Source: Pseudomonadota bacterium
GTDB taxonomy: Bacteria > Bdellovibrionota > UBA1018 > CAIMNF01
Assembly: GCA_027486675.1 (NCBI GenBank)
Contig: JAIXOQ010000031.1
Span: 1 to 64,000 of the forward strand
Direction: 5' to 3'
Length of the DNA stretch: 64,000 bases
Part shown: positions 30,442 through 41,376 of the stretch, in pieces
Layout of the letters: every line of letters begins with the position of its first letter
Position numbering within the stretch: the stretch's first letter is position 1
Notes under the pieces: generated by a model
Databases searched by the model: none
The model's input: the letters and a program-made list of their open reading frames with translations, nothing else
Told to the model about the DNA's origin: nothing
Translations under genes and position numbers: made by a program

Positions 30442-31276
30442 AGGCATTATTGAGGATCTCACCAAATCCTCCTCCGCCGGGGACAATATAATCCTGATTG
30501 TTTAGTCCTCTTTCTTCGGACCAACGGGTGCCCGGCATGGTCTGAAGAACTGCGGCACTGGAAAGTCCGCGATCCAGACGGATGGCATAGACGATCAGTT
30601 CAGGATGGGCAGAAGTGACGCGCTTTAAGTATTCGGGCGTCACGATACAATGCATGGCGATGAGCTTTCGTGGCCGGCCACGGGTTTTGTACAGGTCGAT
30701 CGCTTCGATGATGGTGCTACCCGTAGCTCCCATGGGGTCCGGGAAAAGCACCACTGATTCCTCGATGCCGCCCCCGATTTTATGCCCACTCACCTCACTG
30801 CCAGAAACGTGCTGATTCTTCGCGAGCGTCCTTGCGATGGATACATGGTCCTGTCTCACTCCTTTGGGCTGCATAAAATAGTTGAGCGCGTTGTAACAGA
30901 CATGGGAAGGCAGTGTTCCCGCTCGAGCAAGATTCACGCAAACGACCGGGACCGTGGGATCGATCGCCGGACTATCAAAGATAGCCTCAGGATGTTGCGT
31001 GGCCATCCGGGTTTGTGTCGTGGTGGTGATGACAGGGAATTCAACATTGACGATCGTTTTGAGGAGGTTTGAATAGAGCGTCTGAATCAATTCATTGATG
31101 ACAGGTTGCTCGGTCCCTTCCGCGCAGAGCCTCAGCAGGTGGGTATGGAGAAACGGGTCTTCGAGCAGGTGTACATTTTTGCCGTAGGCGTGCTCGCGTT
31201 CGGAAAGAGTAAAGTCAGAGGTCTTAAACTGATGATCCTGAAGAGGTTTCGGCTGGCCGGGAGAGTTCGGGTTCAT
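30434..31276 (-). CDS. upp: Uracil phosphoribosyltransferase-like protein with N-terminal extension
   Basis: [39 protein letters not shown] (PRPP motif), [44 protein letters not shown]; start at ATG 31276. Confidence 0.82.
   Translation of the reverse strand: MNPNSPGQPKPLQDHQFKTSDFTLSEREHAYGKNVHLLEDPFLHTHLLRLCAEGTEQPVINELIQTLYSNLLKTIVNVEFPVITTTTQTRMATQHPEAIFDSPAIDPTVPVVCVNLARAGTLPSHVCYNALNYFMQPKGVRQDHVSIARTLAKNQHVSGSEVSGHKIGGGIEESVVLFPDPMGATGSTIIEAIDLYKTRGRPRKLIAMHCIVTPEYLKRVTSAHPELIVYAIRLDRGLSSAAVLQTMPGTRWSEERGLNNQDYIVPGGGGFGEILNNAYV
30670..30681. repeat. GTGGCCGGCCAC palindrome
   Basis: Perfect 12-nt palindrome (14 nt with flanking C/G). Confidence 0.9.
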
Positions 31277-31877
31277 CCTTCTTAATGTTCGCGAAGAGGC
31301 CGGGTTGATCAACGACGATTGCGTGGGGCTCATGGCACATTCTACAACGAGCTTCGTAGAATTCAGTTGCGCCGACGAGAACCTGCACTTCTTTCGCATC
31401 CGTTTGGTCGGCGACTTCGCTCTGCACCAAGCGCTGAGTCCGTGTGGCAGGCTGCCCACAGATCATGCAAATTGCTGAAAGTTTCGTCACTTGTTCAGCA
31501 AGCGCAAGTAAGGCAGGCATGGGCCCAAAAGGCTGGGCTTTAAAATCAAGATCTAACCCCGCACAGATCACACGAACTCCGCGGTACGCCAAGTTCTGCA
31601 CAACATCGACGATGCCTACATCAAAAAATTGCGCTTCATCGATACCTACTACTCGGGTGTTGAGATCTACGCGGTCCAGGATCTCTGCAGAATGATGCAC
31701 TGGAATCGAGGGCACCCGGCTCGCATCGTGGCTTTGCACATGATCCACGCTGTAGCGTTGATCAATCACGGGCTTAAAAACCTGCACTTTTTGTTTAGCG
31801 AAACGCGCTCGTTTTAAACGGCGAACGAGTTCCTCGGTTTTACCACTGAACATACTGCCGCAGATGACTTCGATCAT
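31224..31877 (-). CDS. tdk: Thymidine kinase
   Basis: [33 protein letters not shown], Zn-binding [13 protein letters not shown] / CRMCHEPH. Confidence 0.95.
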   Translation of the reverse strand: MIEVICGSMFSGKTEELVRRLKRARFAKQKVQVFKPVIDQRYSVDHVQSHDASRVPSIPVHHSAEILDRVDLNTRVVGIDEAQFFDVGIVDVVQNLAYRGVRVICAGLDLDFKAQPFGPMPALLALAEQVTKLSAICMICGQPATRTQRLVQSEVADQTDAKEVQVLVGATEFYEARCRMCHEPHAIVVDQPGLFANIKKDEPELSRPAETSSGSSV

Positions 31878-33358
31878 GATGCTGCTACCTCGAGTCTTGG
31901 AAAGAGTGCCGGTGGATCACTGAGTACGAAGTCCCGCGGTTCCAAGGTCAGCACGCCCGGGGTATGGCCCAGGCTACTTAACGCGATCTTCGCGGCTTCG
32001 GGGATGTACGCTGTCAGAATCTGGGACACTACGTCAAGCCCGTAGAGTGCATTTGCAATCACTGCTTTGAATTTCTGTTCATCCTCTTTGATCGCCCATG
32101 GTGCTTGGTCGTTCACGTAGGCGTTCACACGGTTCACCTCTTGCCAGATGCGATCTAAAGCACGGTGGTGCTCGCGGGCATCCATGAAGGCCGTAACCTC
32201 CGAAACAGTACCTTTGAAGTCAAAAGCGAGTTCTACACCTTTGCAGGAAACAGTATCGCCGATTCTCTTTCTGGCGAGCTTCACGATACGCATCAACATG
32301 TTTCCGTAATCATTCCCCAATTCAGATTGTCGTCTCTTGAGAAGGTCGGAAAGGATGAACGCTCCATTTGATCCAGCAGGGATTGCGCGCAAAAGATAGT
32401 AGCGGAAGGAGTCGCAGCTCACTTGGGCTAATACTTCTTTTGGTTCAAGCCCATTGCCCAGGCTCTTAGACATCTTTTTGCCGTCCGCAGCAAGGATCAT
32501 CCCGTGGACATAGATCTGCTTGGGAAGTGGAAGATCCGCACAATGCAGCATGATCGGCCAAATGACAGCATGAAACCAAAGAATATCGCGCCCAATGACA
32601 TGTACGTCTGCGGGCCAAAGGCCTTCGCGACCTTTCGGTGTTTGCGTCACCGTGTAGTAATTGATGAGCGCATCAAACCACGTGTACATCACATGTTCCC
32701 CGTTCTCAGGAACGGTAATGCCCCAGCCTTTGTTCGGCCTTGAAATCGAGAGATCTTTCATCGGCTCTGCCTCAAGGCGGCTTAAGATTTCCGTCCTGGC
32801 AGCATTGGGTACTACGAATGTTGGATTTTTCCTAATGTGCTCGATGATGAAGGATTGAAACTGAGAGGTCTTTAGGAAGTATCCTTCTTCCTCTACACGC
32901 TCAAGCTTCTTGCCGTGCTCGGGGCACACGCCGTCGGGCGCTAAAAGATCTGTGTAAAAAGCTTCGCAAGAAATGCAGTAATTGCCGGAGTATTTATCAA
33001 ACGAGATAAATCCCTTCTTCTGTAGCGTCTTCCAAAAATCTTTTGCGACCTGGTGGTGGCGGGCTTCAGTTGTACGGATGAAGTCATCGTATTTCGCGTT
33101 CAGATCGTCACAGAGTTTTTTGAAGTGGGCTACATTTTGATCTACAAACTGGAGGGTCTCTTTTCCTTCAGCTTCTGCGCTCTTCACTAGCTTCTGGCCG
33201 TTCTCATCTGTTCCCGTCAAAAAGAAGGCTTCATGGCCTAACAGACGTTCAAAACGTGTGTAGGTGTCGGTCACTACCTTTTCAAGTGCATGGCCCAGGT
33301 GTGGCGTCCCGTTGGGGTAGTCGATTGCGGTGGTGATGTAGAAAGGTTTTTTCCTCAA
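31874..33358 (-). CDS. metG: Methionyl-tRNA synthetase (probable TTG start)
   Basis: [25 protein letters not shown] (HIGH), [20 protein letters not shown] (KMSKS). Confidence 0.95.
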   Translation of the reverse strand: MRKKPFYITTAIDYPNGTPHLGHALEKVVTDTYTRFERLLGHEAFFLTGTDENGQKLVKSAEAEGKETLQFVDQNVAHFKKLCDDLNAKYDDFIRTTEARHHQVAKDFWKTLQKKGFISFDKYSGNYCISCEAFYTDLLAPDGVCPEHGKKLERVEEEGYFLKTSQFQSFIIEHIRKNPTFVVPNAARTEILSRLEAEPMKDLSISRPNKGWGITVPENGEHVMYTWFDALINYYTVTQTPKGREGLWPADVHVIGRDILWFHAVIWPIMLHCADLPLPKQIYVHGMILAADGKKMSKSLGNGLEPKEVLAQVSCDSFRYYLLRAIPAGSNGAFILSDLLKRRQSELGNDYGNMLMRIVKLARKRIGDTVSCKGVELAFDFKGTVSEVTAFMDAREHHRALDRIWQEVNRVNAYVNDQAPWAIKEDEQKFKAVIANALYGLDVVSQILTAYIPEAAKIALSSLGHTPGVLTLEPRDFVLSDPPALFPRLEVAAS

Positions 33359-34032
33359 TGGGTCATTCCTTTGATCGCGGCGAATAGGCCCCCTACTGCT
33401 CCACCACAGCAACAGCACAGCAGGGTCCAAAGAATAAACTGAGGAAGAATAAAGACAGCAATGGCTCTTCCGCTTCTAAGGTCAAAGTACTTAGCGACCG
33501 CGTAGACCGCAACCGTTTGGGCTGTGATCCAACCGACGAAAGTGCCTAGGGGTAGGGAAATAAAACTAAAAAAGCCGCCGATGCAGAGAGAGAAGTAAGC
33601 AAACCCAAGCAGTCGCGTGACTTCTGCATATTTAGGCCGGTGGCGGGAAAGAATCTGTAGTCCGAAGGTCAAAAAGAGGGCTGCTGAGAAAACCCCAATT
33701 ATGGCCTGAATCGGGGCCCAAGCTAAGCTGCCTAGGGACAAAATCCACGGCTGGGCTGAAGGTAAGCCCGAAGAGAAACGATCGAACATCACGCTTAAAT
33801 CAAGCCCTTTTACCTGGGAAAGCTCTTTCAGAATTGCAGTCATCGCCTCAGATTGTTGTGCAGCGGCTCCAGGCGATAAAAAGGTGTGAATGCTGCGAAG
33901 AAGCTCGGCTAAGAGTGCGCCGATGGACGCTGCGGCAAGTCCATCAGATGCCGTTGTTTCGCGAATTCCTAAAGAATAAAATTCTGCTGGTTCCCGGATG
34001 CTGAGCCAAATTCGATCAAAGAGAGATTTCAT
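33355..34032 (-). CDS. Yip1-domain-like membrane protein
   Basis: 225 aa, ~4-5 TM helices, IREPAEFY...; LGFAYFSLCIGGFFSFI. Confidence 0.65.
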   Translation of the reverse strand: MKSLFDRIWLSIREPAEFYSLGIRETTASDGLAAASIGALLAELLRSIHTFLSPGAAAQQSEAMTAILKELSQVKGLDLSVMFDRFSSGLPSAQPWILSLGSLAWAPIQAIIGVFSAALFLTFGLQILSRHRPKYAEVTRLLGFAYFSLCIGGFFSFISLPLGTFVGWITAQTVAVYAVAKYFDLRSGRAIAVFILPQFILWTLLCCCCGGAVGGLFAAIKGMTH

Positions 34033-35453
34033 TTTTTAGAATTCACTTTCCAGTCTTCTGCACCCAATGGGAGCAAAGACTTCAGTTCGTCGTTGAGCCA
34101 AAGGCTCTCAGTGACTTTGCTCTTTAAGTTTTGGGCGTACAGAATTTTGGAGTGAATCCAGAATGCATATTGGATTTCGTCCGCCGGTGTTGCGCCATCA
34201 AAGGTGATTGTGATTGCCTTGTCGCGTCCAGGCATCACTGAGTCTTTGTACTCCTTAATCTGGGACTGGCTGAATTCATTGATCAACCCTTCGATCTTCG
34301 AGGCGTCCTTCGATGCGTCCGCAGAGGTCCACGCCTTTCCGTTTAGACTAAAGACCCACGGCTCTCCTATCGATTTTCCGCTAATAGTGACCTTTGTAAT
34401 CTTGGTTTTTGCCGCAACTGGAATCAAACGTGGCACCCGCAAGTCCGACATATATTTATCGATAATCGTCTTGCTTCCTGTTTCCACCTCCACTACCTCT
34501 TGCAGACCACTTGCTTGAATGAAGTTTTGGCGAGTCTCCAGTTTATCGTCTTTTGTTTTACGCGAAGCACTCTCAAACCAAGTGAGTTTGAATGGAGTTT
34601 TCTGCTCATTCAACTCGGCCACAATGGTCAGGACTGGTGTGACTCCAGCCGGAGGCGTCACTTTTCCAGTAAAGCCTTTCGCCTTCAGATTTGCGACCAT
34701 TTGCAACCAGTTTCCAACCCGCTCTGAGTCCGCTTCGACCGATAGCGAGGTGCCCTGACGTCTGAGCTGCCAGCCGCCTTCTTTGAGTTCCGCCGAAAAG
34801 GATCCCCGTCTGCTTTGAAGATTGAATTTCTTGACCTTGAAGCGGTCCCAAGAAAATAAGTCCTTGTTACGCCAGTAAGTGAGATCCTTTGCAATTTGCG
34901 CCAGGAAGAATTTTCCAATCGCAAGAACACGCGAGGTATCCGCAGATCCATTCACCTCAGTCAGTGTGAAGTACTTGTCACCGATCGGATGAGGCTGACC
35001 AAAAGTGAGACGGGTAGTCTTGGCCCCTTCTTGCTCCACTTCGATGTATTGACTGCTCTTTAAAGCGCGCTCGGCAGGAGATAGTCCATATTCCTGAAGC
35101 AATGCGGCGCGTTTTTCTTCTGGGTCATCTTTGAGGTCAATCGTATCGACCGAGGACAAAGTGCTGATAGAGCTAATCAGCGTCTTGATGTTTCCATCGT
35201 CGCCCGGAAAAGCCTGAGGAGATATGATCATCCACTTGGTTCCGGATTTTTTGAATTGAAACTCTCCGCCTTGTCCGCGAATGCGCACAGCGGTGACCTT
35301 CGTTTCGTCTTCAATCGCAAAAGGTTTTCGTTTTGCCGTGTCGGCAGCCTCTTGCTGTGGTCTCTTTTTGTATTCTAACCAATAGGCGGCAGTGCCGAGA
35401 ACCGCTAAAGACACGGATAGAATGAGCGGTGTTTTCCAGCTGGGCTGTCTCAT
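34029..35453 (-). CDS. DUF4340-like protein
   Basis: N-terminal TM then EDETKVTAVRIRGQGGEFQFKKSGTKWMIISP; adjacent to GldG-like gene. Confidence 0.75.
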   Translation of the reverse strand: MRQPSWKTPLILSVSLAVLGTAAYWLEYKKRPQQEAADTAKRKPFAIEDETKVTAVRIRGQGGEFQFKKSGTKWMIISPQAFPGDDGNIKTLISSISTLSSVDTIDLKDDPEEKRAALLQEYGLSPAERALKSSQYIEVEQEGAKTTRLTFGQPHPIGDKYFTLTEVNGSADTSRVLAIGKFFLAQIAKDLTYWRNKDLFSWDRFKVKKFNLQSRRGSFSAELKEGGWQLRRQGTSLSVEADSERVGNWLQMVANLKAKGFTGKVTPPAGVTPVLTIVAELNEQKTPFKLTWFESASRKTKDDKLETRQNFIQASGLQEVVEVETGSKTIIDKYMSDLRVPRLIPVAAKTKITKVTISGKSIGEPWVFSLNGKAWTSADASKDASKIEGLINEFSQSQIKEYKDSVMPGRDKAITITFDGATPADEIQYAFWIHSKILYAQNLKSKVTESLWLNDELKSLLPLGAEDWKVNSKK

Positions 35454-36826
35454 AATTTTTTACGTCTTACCCAGATGACAATACCTGCAAGCGCTACCAG
35501 GAATGGAATAATGATGATCGTAGCCCACCGGATCACTGCCTCTTGGTTGGCGTCGATATCAAACTTGGATTCTTCGTCTTCTTTTGCCCGAATCGATATC
35601 GAACTTTCGTCTTCAGCAGCCCAAGCCACTGAATTGAGAAGCAGGTCCAAGTTGACCCCGTATCTGGAGAACTGATTGTTCGCAAATTGGCCGGAGCCGA
35701 TCGCAACAATCCGTGTTTCCTTGGATGCGGTGGATCCCGCTCGTTTGCCGGCGGCGTACGCGCCGACTGATATTGGCCCCTTTACATCAGCACCTCGGTC
35801 AAAGCGGACAGAACCCTTAGCGACTCCTTGGAGGTCTGTTTCAGCCCAACTATCCGCGTGAGACTTGAGCAACCAACCGTTCCGCATGCCCTCGATCGGT
35901 GGACTGATCGCGTCGATGGGGCGCACTACAGGGAGATATGCGGGTTCTTGCGCAAAATCCTTGGTGATCGCGACGTCCTTACTAAAGATTGGAACGATTG
36001 CCAAAGATGCGATCTGAGAGAGCGGATCAATGACGATCCCTTTGCCAATCGAAATTCCCCAAGCTTTCAGCAATTCATGGAGTGCGATCATCGGGTCGTT
36101 CTCTGCAATCGACGATTCAATTCCGAGCACAAGACGTCCGCCACCCGTAAGGTAAGTGTCTAGGGCCTTGATTTCTTCCTTAAAAAACGCTTTGAGCGGG
36201 CTCACCGTCATCACGACTGTACATTCAGCAGGGACCGCGGGAGCTTGAGTGAGATTGACGTCCTTCCACTCGTAACTTTGGGCTTCGAGGCCCTTTTTAA
36301 ATGCATTGAGACCTTCGGCAGCTGTGTCCGCAAGAGATCGCTCACCGTGCCCTTGAAGAGCACACACGAGAGTGCGCCCATTCTTCGTCAGCTTGATTAC
36401 TTGGTTCGTGAGTTTTTCTTCTGTAACATCTTCAATGCTCGCGGACTTACCGTCGTAGTTGATCTGAAGCGTGTTTGCCTTACGTATACCAGCTGCTCGA
36501 ACTCGAGCAGGTTCTTTATCTGGATTGACCCACTCGAGCTTCACCTTTGGGTTTAGGTCTTTGTAATTGTCCAAGATGGGTTTGAACTTTTCTTTACCCC
36601 CAAAATCAGAATACAAGGTGAGCGTCAGTTCCTTGTTTAACCCCTGAATTGTCTTTCTTGTTTGGTCGGAGAGGGTATGCACTTGGTTGCGCGTAAGATC
36701 GAACTTCTTAGGGTAACGCGCAGCTAAGAAGTTGAGCACTACGATGATCGCGATCACTAAGATCGTTATGAATACGGAGTTCGCACCAAAAGCTAAAGAA
36801 CGATTTTTCATTTTAAGATCACTCAT
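35450..36826 (-). CDS. GldG-like ABC-type transport auxiliary protein
   Basis: N- and C-terminal TMs; DLTRNQVHTLSDQTRKTIQGL, LTLYSDFGG, GGRLVLGIES. Confidence 0.82.
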   Translation of the reverse strand: MSDLKMKNRSLAFGANSVFITILVIAIIVVLNFLAARYPKKFDLTRNQVHTLSDQTRKTIQGLNKELTLTLYSDFGGKEKFKPILDNYKDLNPKVKLEWVNPDKEPARVRAAGIRKANTLQINYDGKSASIEDVTEEKLTNQVIKLTKNGRTLVCALQGHGERSLADTAAEGLNAFKKGLEAQSYEWKDVNLTQAPAVPAECTVVMTVSPLKAFFKEEIKALDTYLTGGGRLVLGIESSIAENDPMIALHELLKAWGISIGKGIVIDPLSQIASLAIVPIFSKDVAITKDFAQEPAYLPVVRPIDAISPPIEGMRNGWLLKSHADSWAETDLQGVAKGSVRFDRGADVKGPISVGAYAAGKRAGSTASKETRIVAIGSGQFANNQFSRYGVNLDLLLNSVAWAAEDESSISIRAKEDEESKFDIDANQEAVIRWATIIIIPFLVALAGIVIWVRRKKL

Positions 36827-36829
36827 GGG

Positions 36830-37585
36830 TTATCTCCAGCGATAGGAATCTAAGACTCTTTGGGACAGGAACAAAAAGACTCCTGTGAAAGATAGGCAGT
36901 AGAAGACGTCACTGCTGTCAATCAAGCCCTGGCTAAAGTTGTTGTAATGATTAATGAGCGAAAGATATTCCAGTATGTCGCTCCACACTGGCCCAGCACT
37001 TTGAGCGGCCCAGCTGATGAGCCAGAAGAAGAGACCGGAGATCAAAGTGAGAACTCCAGAAACGATCTGATTCTCTGTGAGCGCCGAGAAGAATACGCCG
37101 ATCGACACATAACACATCGATAGGAGGAAGGTTCCTAGGTAACTCGTGACTATGGTCCCGATCTCTGGATTTGCGTAGGCGATGAGGAAGGCTGGATAGG
37201 CCAACGTGAATCCCAGCATGAAAAGCACAAAAAACACGGCTGAAAGAAACTTCCCAAGCACCATATCAGTCACAGTGAGAGGAGCAGTAAAGAGGAGCTG
37301 AATGGTTTGGAGTTTTTTCTCCTCAGAAAAGAGCTTCATTGTAATAAATGGGATCAAAAACAAGAGAATCACATTCATATTCCCGTAAACCGGTCTTAAG
37401 ATGCCTTCTGCAATGCTGGTCGCCTTTCCCATGTTAAAACCCATGGACCTGAGCAGGAATGCCTTCACATTGAAGAAGAACATCCAGCCCATAATAAAGA
37501 GAAAGAATGAACAGACGATGTAGGCGATCGGACTGTAAAAGTAGGTTCTGAAATCTTTGCCTGCAATAGTGAGTGCTTTTTTCAT
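36830..37585 (-). CDS. ABC-2 type permease (GldF-like)
   Basis: Six TM helices; ITMKLFSEEKKLQTIQLLFTAPLTVTDMVLGKFLSA. Confidence 0.85.
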   Translation of the reverse strand: MKKALTIAGKDFRTYFYSPIAYIVCSFFLFIMGWMFFFNVKAFLLRSMGFNMGKATSIAEGILRPVYGNMNVILLFLIPFITMKLFSEEKKLQTIQLLFTAPLTVTDMVLGKFLSAVFFVLFMLGFTLAYPAFLIAYANPEIGTIVTSYLGTFLLSMCYVSIGVFFSALTENQIVSGVLTLISGLFFWLISWAAQSAGPVWSDILEYLSLINHYNNFSQGLIDSSDVFYCLSFTGVFLFLSQRVLDSYRWR

Positions 37586-37597
37586 GGATGTATTCCT

Positions 37598-38521
37598 TTA
37601 CTGTTGCTTCGTGAGCTGGAGGAAAACGTCTTCCAAACTCATCTTTTCAGGACTAAATTCCAGCACGCCCATTTTTGAAGCGACTGCATTTTCAATGAGC
37701 CGGTCACGCGAGTCACTTTGAGTTGGGTCGATCTCGATAGAGATTTTGGAACCATCCACTTTGACCGCTTTCACCATAGAGAGACTTCGGAGACTTGCGA
37801 TTCCAGCGTCGCTTGGATTCTTCACCAGCAAGTCATAAATGATCGCACCGTGCTGCATGCGGCTGGTCAGTCGATCAATCGTGTCTTCAGCGACGATCTG
37901 CCCCTTGTTGATCACGATGATGCGTTCGCAAGTTGCGGTAACTTCTGGGAGGATATGCGAACTTAAGATCACAGTGTGGTTGCCTGCTAAACTTTTGATC
38001 AGCTCCCGAATCTCGATGATCTGCACAGGATCTAGACCGACAGTCGGTTCATCTAAGATCAGAACCTTAGGGTCATGCACTAATGCCTGTGCGATCCCAA
38101 CGCGTTGTTTGTAGCCTTTGGATAGATTACCAATCAGGCGTTTGCGGACATGTGACAAGCCGGTGCGCTCGATCGCTGAGGTGACCGACTTCTTCAGCGA
38201 GGATTTTGGCACATCGTGCAACCTTGCTGCGTAGGTCACGAAGTCTTCGACCACCATGTCTAAATAAAGTGGAGGTGTTTCAGGCAAATACCCGACCGAC
38301 CGTTTAACTTGAATCGGGTCGTCGAAAACATCGACGCCGTTCACCTTCACGCTGCCATCGGTTGCGGGCATGTAGCCCGTGATGATGCGCATTGTTGTGC
38401 TTTTTCCGGCGCCGTTTGGCCCTAAGAATCCGACAATTTCGCCAGCACTGACGCTGAAATTCAGATTCTGAATTGCCGCCCTTGGGCCATAGAACTTAGT
38501 GAGTCCTGAGACTTCGATCAT
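37598..38521 (-). CDS. ABC transporter ATP-binding protein (GldA-like)
   Basis: GPNGAGKSTTMRIITG (Walker A), LSKGYKQRVGIAQAL (signature), LILDEPTVGLDP (Walker B). Confidence 0.95.
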   Translation of the reverse strand: MIEVSGLTKFYGPRAAIQNLNFSVSAGEIVGFLGPNGAGKSTTMRIITGYMPATDGSVKVNGVDVFDDPIQVKRSVGYLPETPPLYLDMVVEDFVTYAARLHDVPKSSLKKSVTSAIERTGLSHVRKRLIGNLSKGYKQRVGIAQALVHDPKVLILDEPTVGLDPVQIIEIRELIKSLAGNHTVILSSHILPEVTATCERIIVINKGQIVAEDTIDRLTSRMQHGAIIYDLLVKNPSDAGIASLRSLSMVKAVKVDGSKISIEIDPTQSDSRDRLIENAVASKMGVLEFSPEKMSLEDVFLQLTKQQ

Positions 38522-38626
38522 GACAGCTTCCCCTCACGGTGTTGAATCATGAGTATGGGGCGAGTCACCTTTGAAATTCAAGGGGGTGGCGATCCTTGGG
38601 TGAGCCGCACTATGATGGTAGAAGAG

Positions 38627-40330
38627 ATGACAAAAATTCTGATCATGTTGCTTGGGTTTGGGTTCCTCAATAACGCTTTTGCGGTAGGCCTTGTCTCTGA
38701 GAACGCTGGGAAAGTCTATGAAGGGTTCAAGGCATCAAAAAAGGGCGGAAAGCTCGTGCTTGTGAATGGCGCAAATTTCGCAACGCTGAGTCCACTGATC
38801 AACAACGACTTTCATACTCGGCGCTATCTTCCACTGATCTTTGCCTACCTCGCTGAGACTGATCACGAAACTGGGGACTACATTCCTTTGCTGGCAGAGA
38901 AAATAGAGTCCTCCGCAGACCACAAGGTACACACATTCACATTGAGGGAGGGCGCTTCGTGGTCGGATGGCACATTGATTACAACAGAAGATGCTCAGTT
39001 TACGTTTGATCGCCTGATGGATGAGAAGGTGGATGCAGCACCCACCCGGGCTTTCTTCCCTGGCTATACATTTCAAAAGCTGAGCGACAGGAAGTTTTCG
39101 ATCACAGTTCCACAACCGAACATCACGGTGCTGCCTGAAATCATAGAGAACTTTGGCATCATCCAGAAAAAGCAGTACGACGGTGAGCCCAACTTCAACA
39201 AAGCAAAGGCCATCATCAGCCCTGTCAGCAGTGGGCCATATGTCATTAAATCTTATTCTAGGGACCAGAAGCTAGAGCTTTCGCTCCGCAAAGATTGGTG
39301 GGGATTTAAGCTTAAGAAGATCAAAAATTTATATAACCCTGAAGAGATCGTCATCCGTATCATTCCCGATCTTGCTTTGGGTTATGAAACTTGGGTGAAA
39401 GGGGATTTGGACGTCTATGAAATGGACAACGAGATCTTCGGCACAAGGGTTCTTGGGTCAGATCGTGATCGCATTGGCACAGGGCCCGACACCCGTAAGG
39501 GGATTTGGGCTAAGGATTTTAAGACCAAGGGCCCGGGTGCGTTCACATTCATCGGCTGGAATATGGCAAAGCCAATTTTTTCCAGCCGCGCGACACGCCA
39601 GGCTTTAGCGCAGTTGATCAACTACAAACAGATCAACGAGACGATCTATCACGGCCTTTATGACAGATCTTTCAGTGCATTTGGTAGTGCCACGGCGAAT
39701 ACGGATCCTAGCTTGCGCAAGCCAGGTGGACATTTTGATTATGATTTAAAAAAGGGGCTAGCCGCGCTTAAGGCGGATGGTTGGGCTGATTCAGACGGCG
39801 ATGGTGTTCTTGATCGAGTGATTAGTGGGAAGAGGGTACGGTTCGAGTTCTCGCTTAAATTCAATTCGACCAACATGATGCGATCGAAGATTGCCCAGCT
39901 CGTGAAAGAAGATTTCAAACGCGCTGGAATTCAGGTCAACGTTCAGTCTGTCGAGTGGACCTCCCTGATCAAGCAACTCGATGACAAAGAGTTCGATGCT
40001 GTTGTGATGGGTTGGGCTGGCGGTGGCATTATTCCGCAAGCACATCAACTTTGGGCGACTTCCAGCATTAAAAATGGAGGCTCAAATTGGTGTAGCTACA
40101 GTAACCCAAAGGTGGATGCTTTGATTGAAGAAGCAAAGGTTCTATTTGATATGAAAATGCGGGAAAAAGTTTTTCAACAAATGAGCCGCTTAATCTATGA
40201 CGATCAGCCCTACGCTTTCCTAGCAGAGAGAGTTGGATTCTACGCAGGTATCGGCACTCGAGTGAAATCTCCTTCTTGGGCTTTGAGGTATGATGATTTT
40301 CCGCCGATTTATCTGTATTCCGCGTATTGA
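38627..40330 (+). CDS. Peptide/oligopeptide ABC transporter substrate-binding protein (SBP family 5)
   Basis: YLPLIFAYLAETDHETGDYIPLLAEKIE, TFTLREGASWSDGTLITTEDAQFTFDRL; start moved to ATG 38627. Confidence 0.92.
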   Translation: MTKILIMLLGFGFLNNAFAVGLVSENAGKVYEGFKASKKGGKLVLVNGANFATLSPLINNDFHTRRYLPLIFAYLAETDHETGDYIPLLAEKIESSADHKVHTFTLREGASWSDGTLITTEDAQFTFDRLMDEKVDAAPTRAFFPGYTFQKLSDRKFSITVPQPNITVLPEIIENFGIIQKKQYDGEPNFNKAKAIISPVSSGPYVIKSYSRDQKLELSLRKDWWGFKLKKIKNLYNPEEIVIRIIPDLALGYETWVKGDLDVYEMDNEIFGTRVLGSDRDRIGTGPDTRKGIWAKDFKTKGPGAFTFIGWNMAKPIFSSRATRQALAQLINYKQINETIYHGLYDRSFSAFGSATANTDPSLRKPGGHFDYDLKKGLAALKADGWADSDGDGVLDRVISGKRVRFEFSLKFNSTNMMRSKIAQLVKEDFKRAGIQVNVQSVEWTSLIKQLDDKEFDAVVMGWAGGGIIPQAHQLWATSSIKNGGSNWCSYSNPKVDALIEEAKVLFDMKMREKVFQQMSRLIYDDQPYAFLAERVGFYAGIGTRVKSPSWALRYDDFPPIYLYSAY

Positions 40331-40350
40331 GAGGGAGATTCTAAAAGCTG

Positions 40351-41376
40351 ATGGCCTCATATCTCCTTCGCCGTGTTTTGACTATGGTGCCGATGTTTCT
40401 ATTGATGACGGCGGTCTATTTCATGGTTCAGAACTATCTACCTGGCGGACCTGTGCAAGAGGTCTTAAGCCGCATCCAGTTTGGGGGAGAAGGTGGCGGT
40501 TCGACGTCTTTGGGTAGCGGTAATCTTGAGCAGCTGAAGGCTGATCTTGAGCGCCAGTACGGACTAGATAAGCCGGTACCAGTGCGTTATTTGAACTGGC
40601 TCAAGAAGATTCTTGTTTTAGATTTTGGGGATTCATCCACAACGCGCACGCCCGCGATTGAAACAATCTTAGAGCGCGTACCGATCTCATTGGGGTTTGG
40701 GATTCCTGGCTTTTTTTTGACCTATCTCGTATGCATCGCGCTCGGGATGGCAAAAGCTTTGCGGGATGGTGGCAAGTTCGATGTCATTTCAAGTGTGACG
40801 CTTTTTATAGCGTACTCCATCCCACCTCTTGTGGTTTCTGTGGTTCTTTTGCTTGTCTTTTGTACAGACCGAGTTTTGCCGGGGGGAGCCTGGTTCCCGC
40901 TCGGCGGCGCATTTTCAGATTCCGTGGATACAATGACGGGGTCGCAAAAGTTTTTTGATTACTGCAAACATATGTTTCTTCCGGTTTGCGCTTCACTGTT
41001 GGGTGGCTTCACCTTTTTAACAATGATGATGAAAAATAGTCTGCTTGACGTTTTGAGTAGCGACTTCATTCGTACCGCGCGCGCGAAGGGTTTGGGCGAA
41101 AAAACTGTGATAATGAAGCACGCTTTGCGGAATGCTGTTTTGCCTTTAATGGTCGGAGTCGGAGGATTCTTGTCCGCGTTTGTGGCTGGCAGCATCGTGA
41201 TCGAAACTGTATTTGGGTTGCCTGGAATGGGCCGGTTGCTGATCGAGAGTCTAAGCTCTAGGGACTACAACGTCATGATGGGGGTCGCCGTTCTGCAGTC
41301 GCTCATCGTTATGATTGGGCAGCTTATTTCTGATGTGGCTTATGTCTTTGTCGATCCAAGGATTGATTTCAAATGA
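40351..41376 (+). CDS. ABC transporter permease, OppB-like
   Basis: YLLRRVLTMVPMFLLMTAVYFMVQNYLPGGP, FIRTARAKGLGEKTVIMKHALRNAVLPL. Confidence 0.93.
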   Translation: MASYLLRRVLTMVPMFLLMTAVYFMVQNYLPGGPVQEVLSRIQFGGEGGGSTSLGSGNLEQLKADLERQYGLDKPVPVRYLNWLKKILVLDFGDSSTTRTPAIETILERVPISLGFGIPGFFLTYLVCIALGMAKALRDGGKFDVISSVTLFIAYSIPPLVVSVVLLLVFCTDRVLPGGAWFPLGGAFSDSVDTMTGSQKFFDYCKHMFLPVCASLLGGFTFLTMMMKNSLLDVLSSDFIRTARAKGLGEKTVIMKHALRNAVLPLMVGVGGFLSAFVAGSIVIETVFGLPGMGRLLIESLSSRDYNVMMGVAVLQSLIVMIGQLISDVAYVFVDPRIDFK

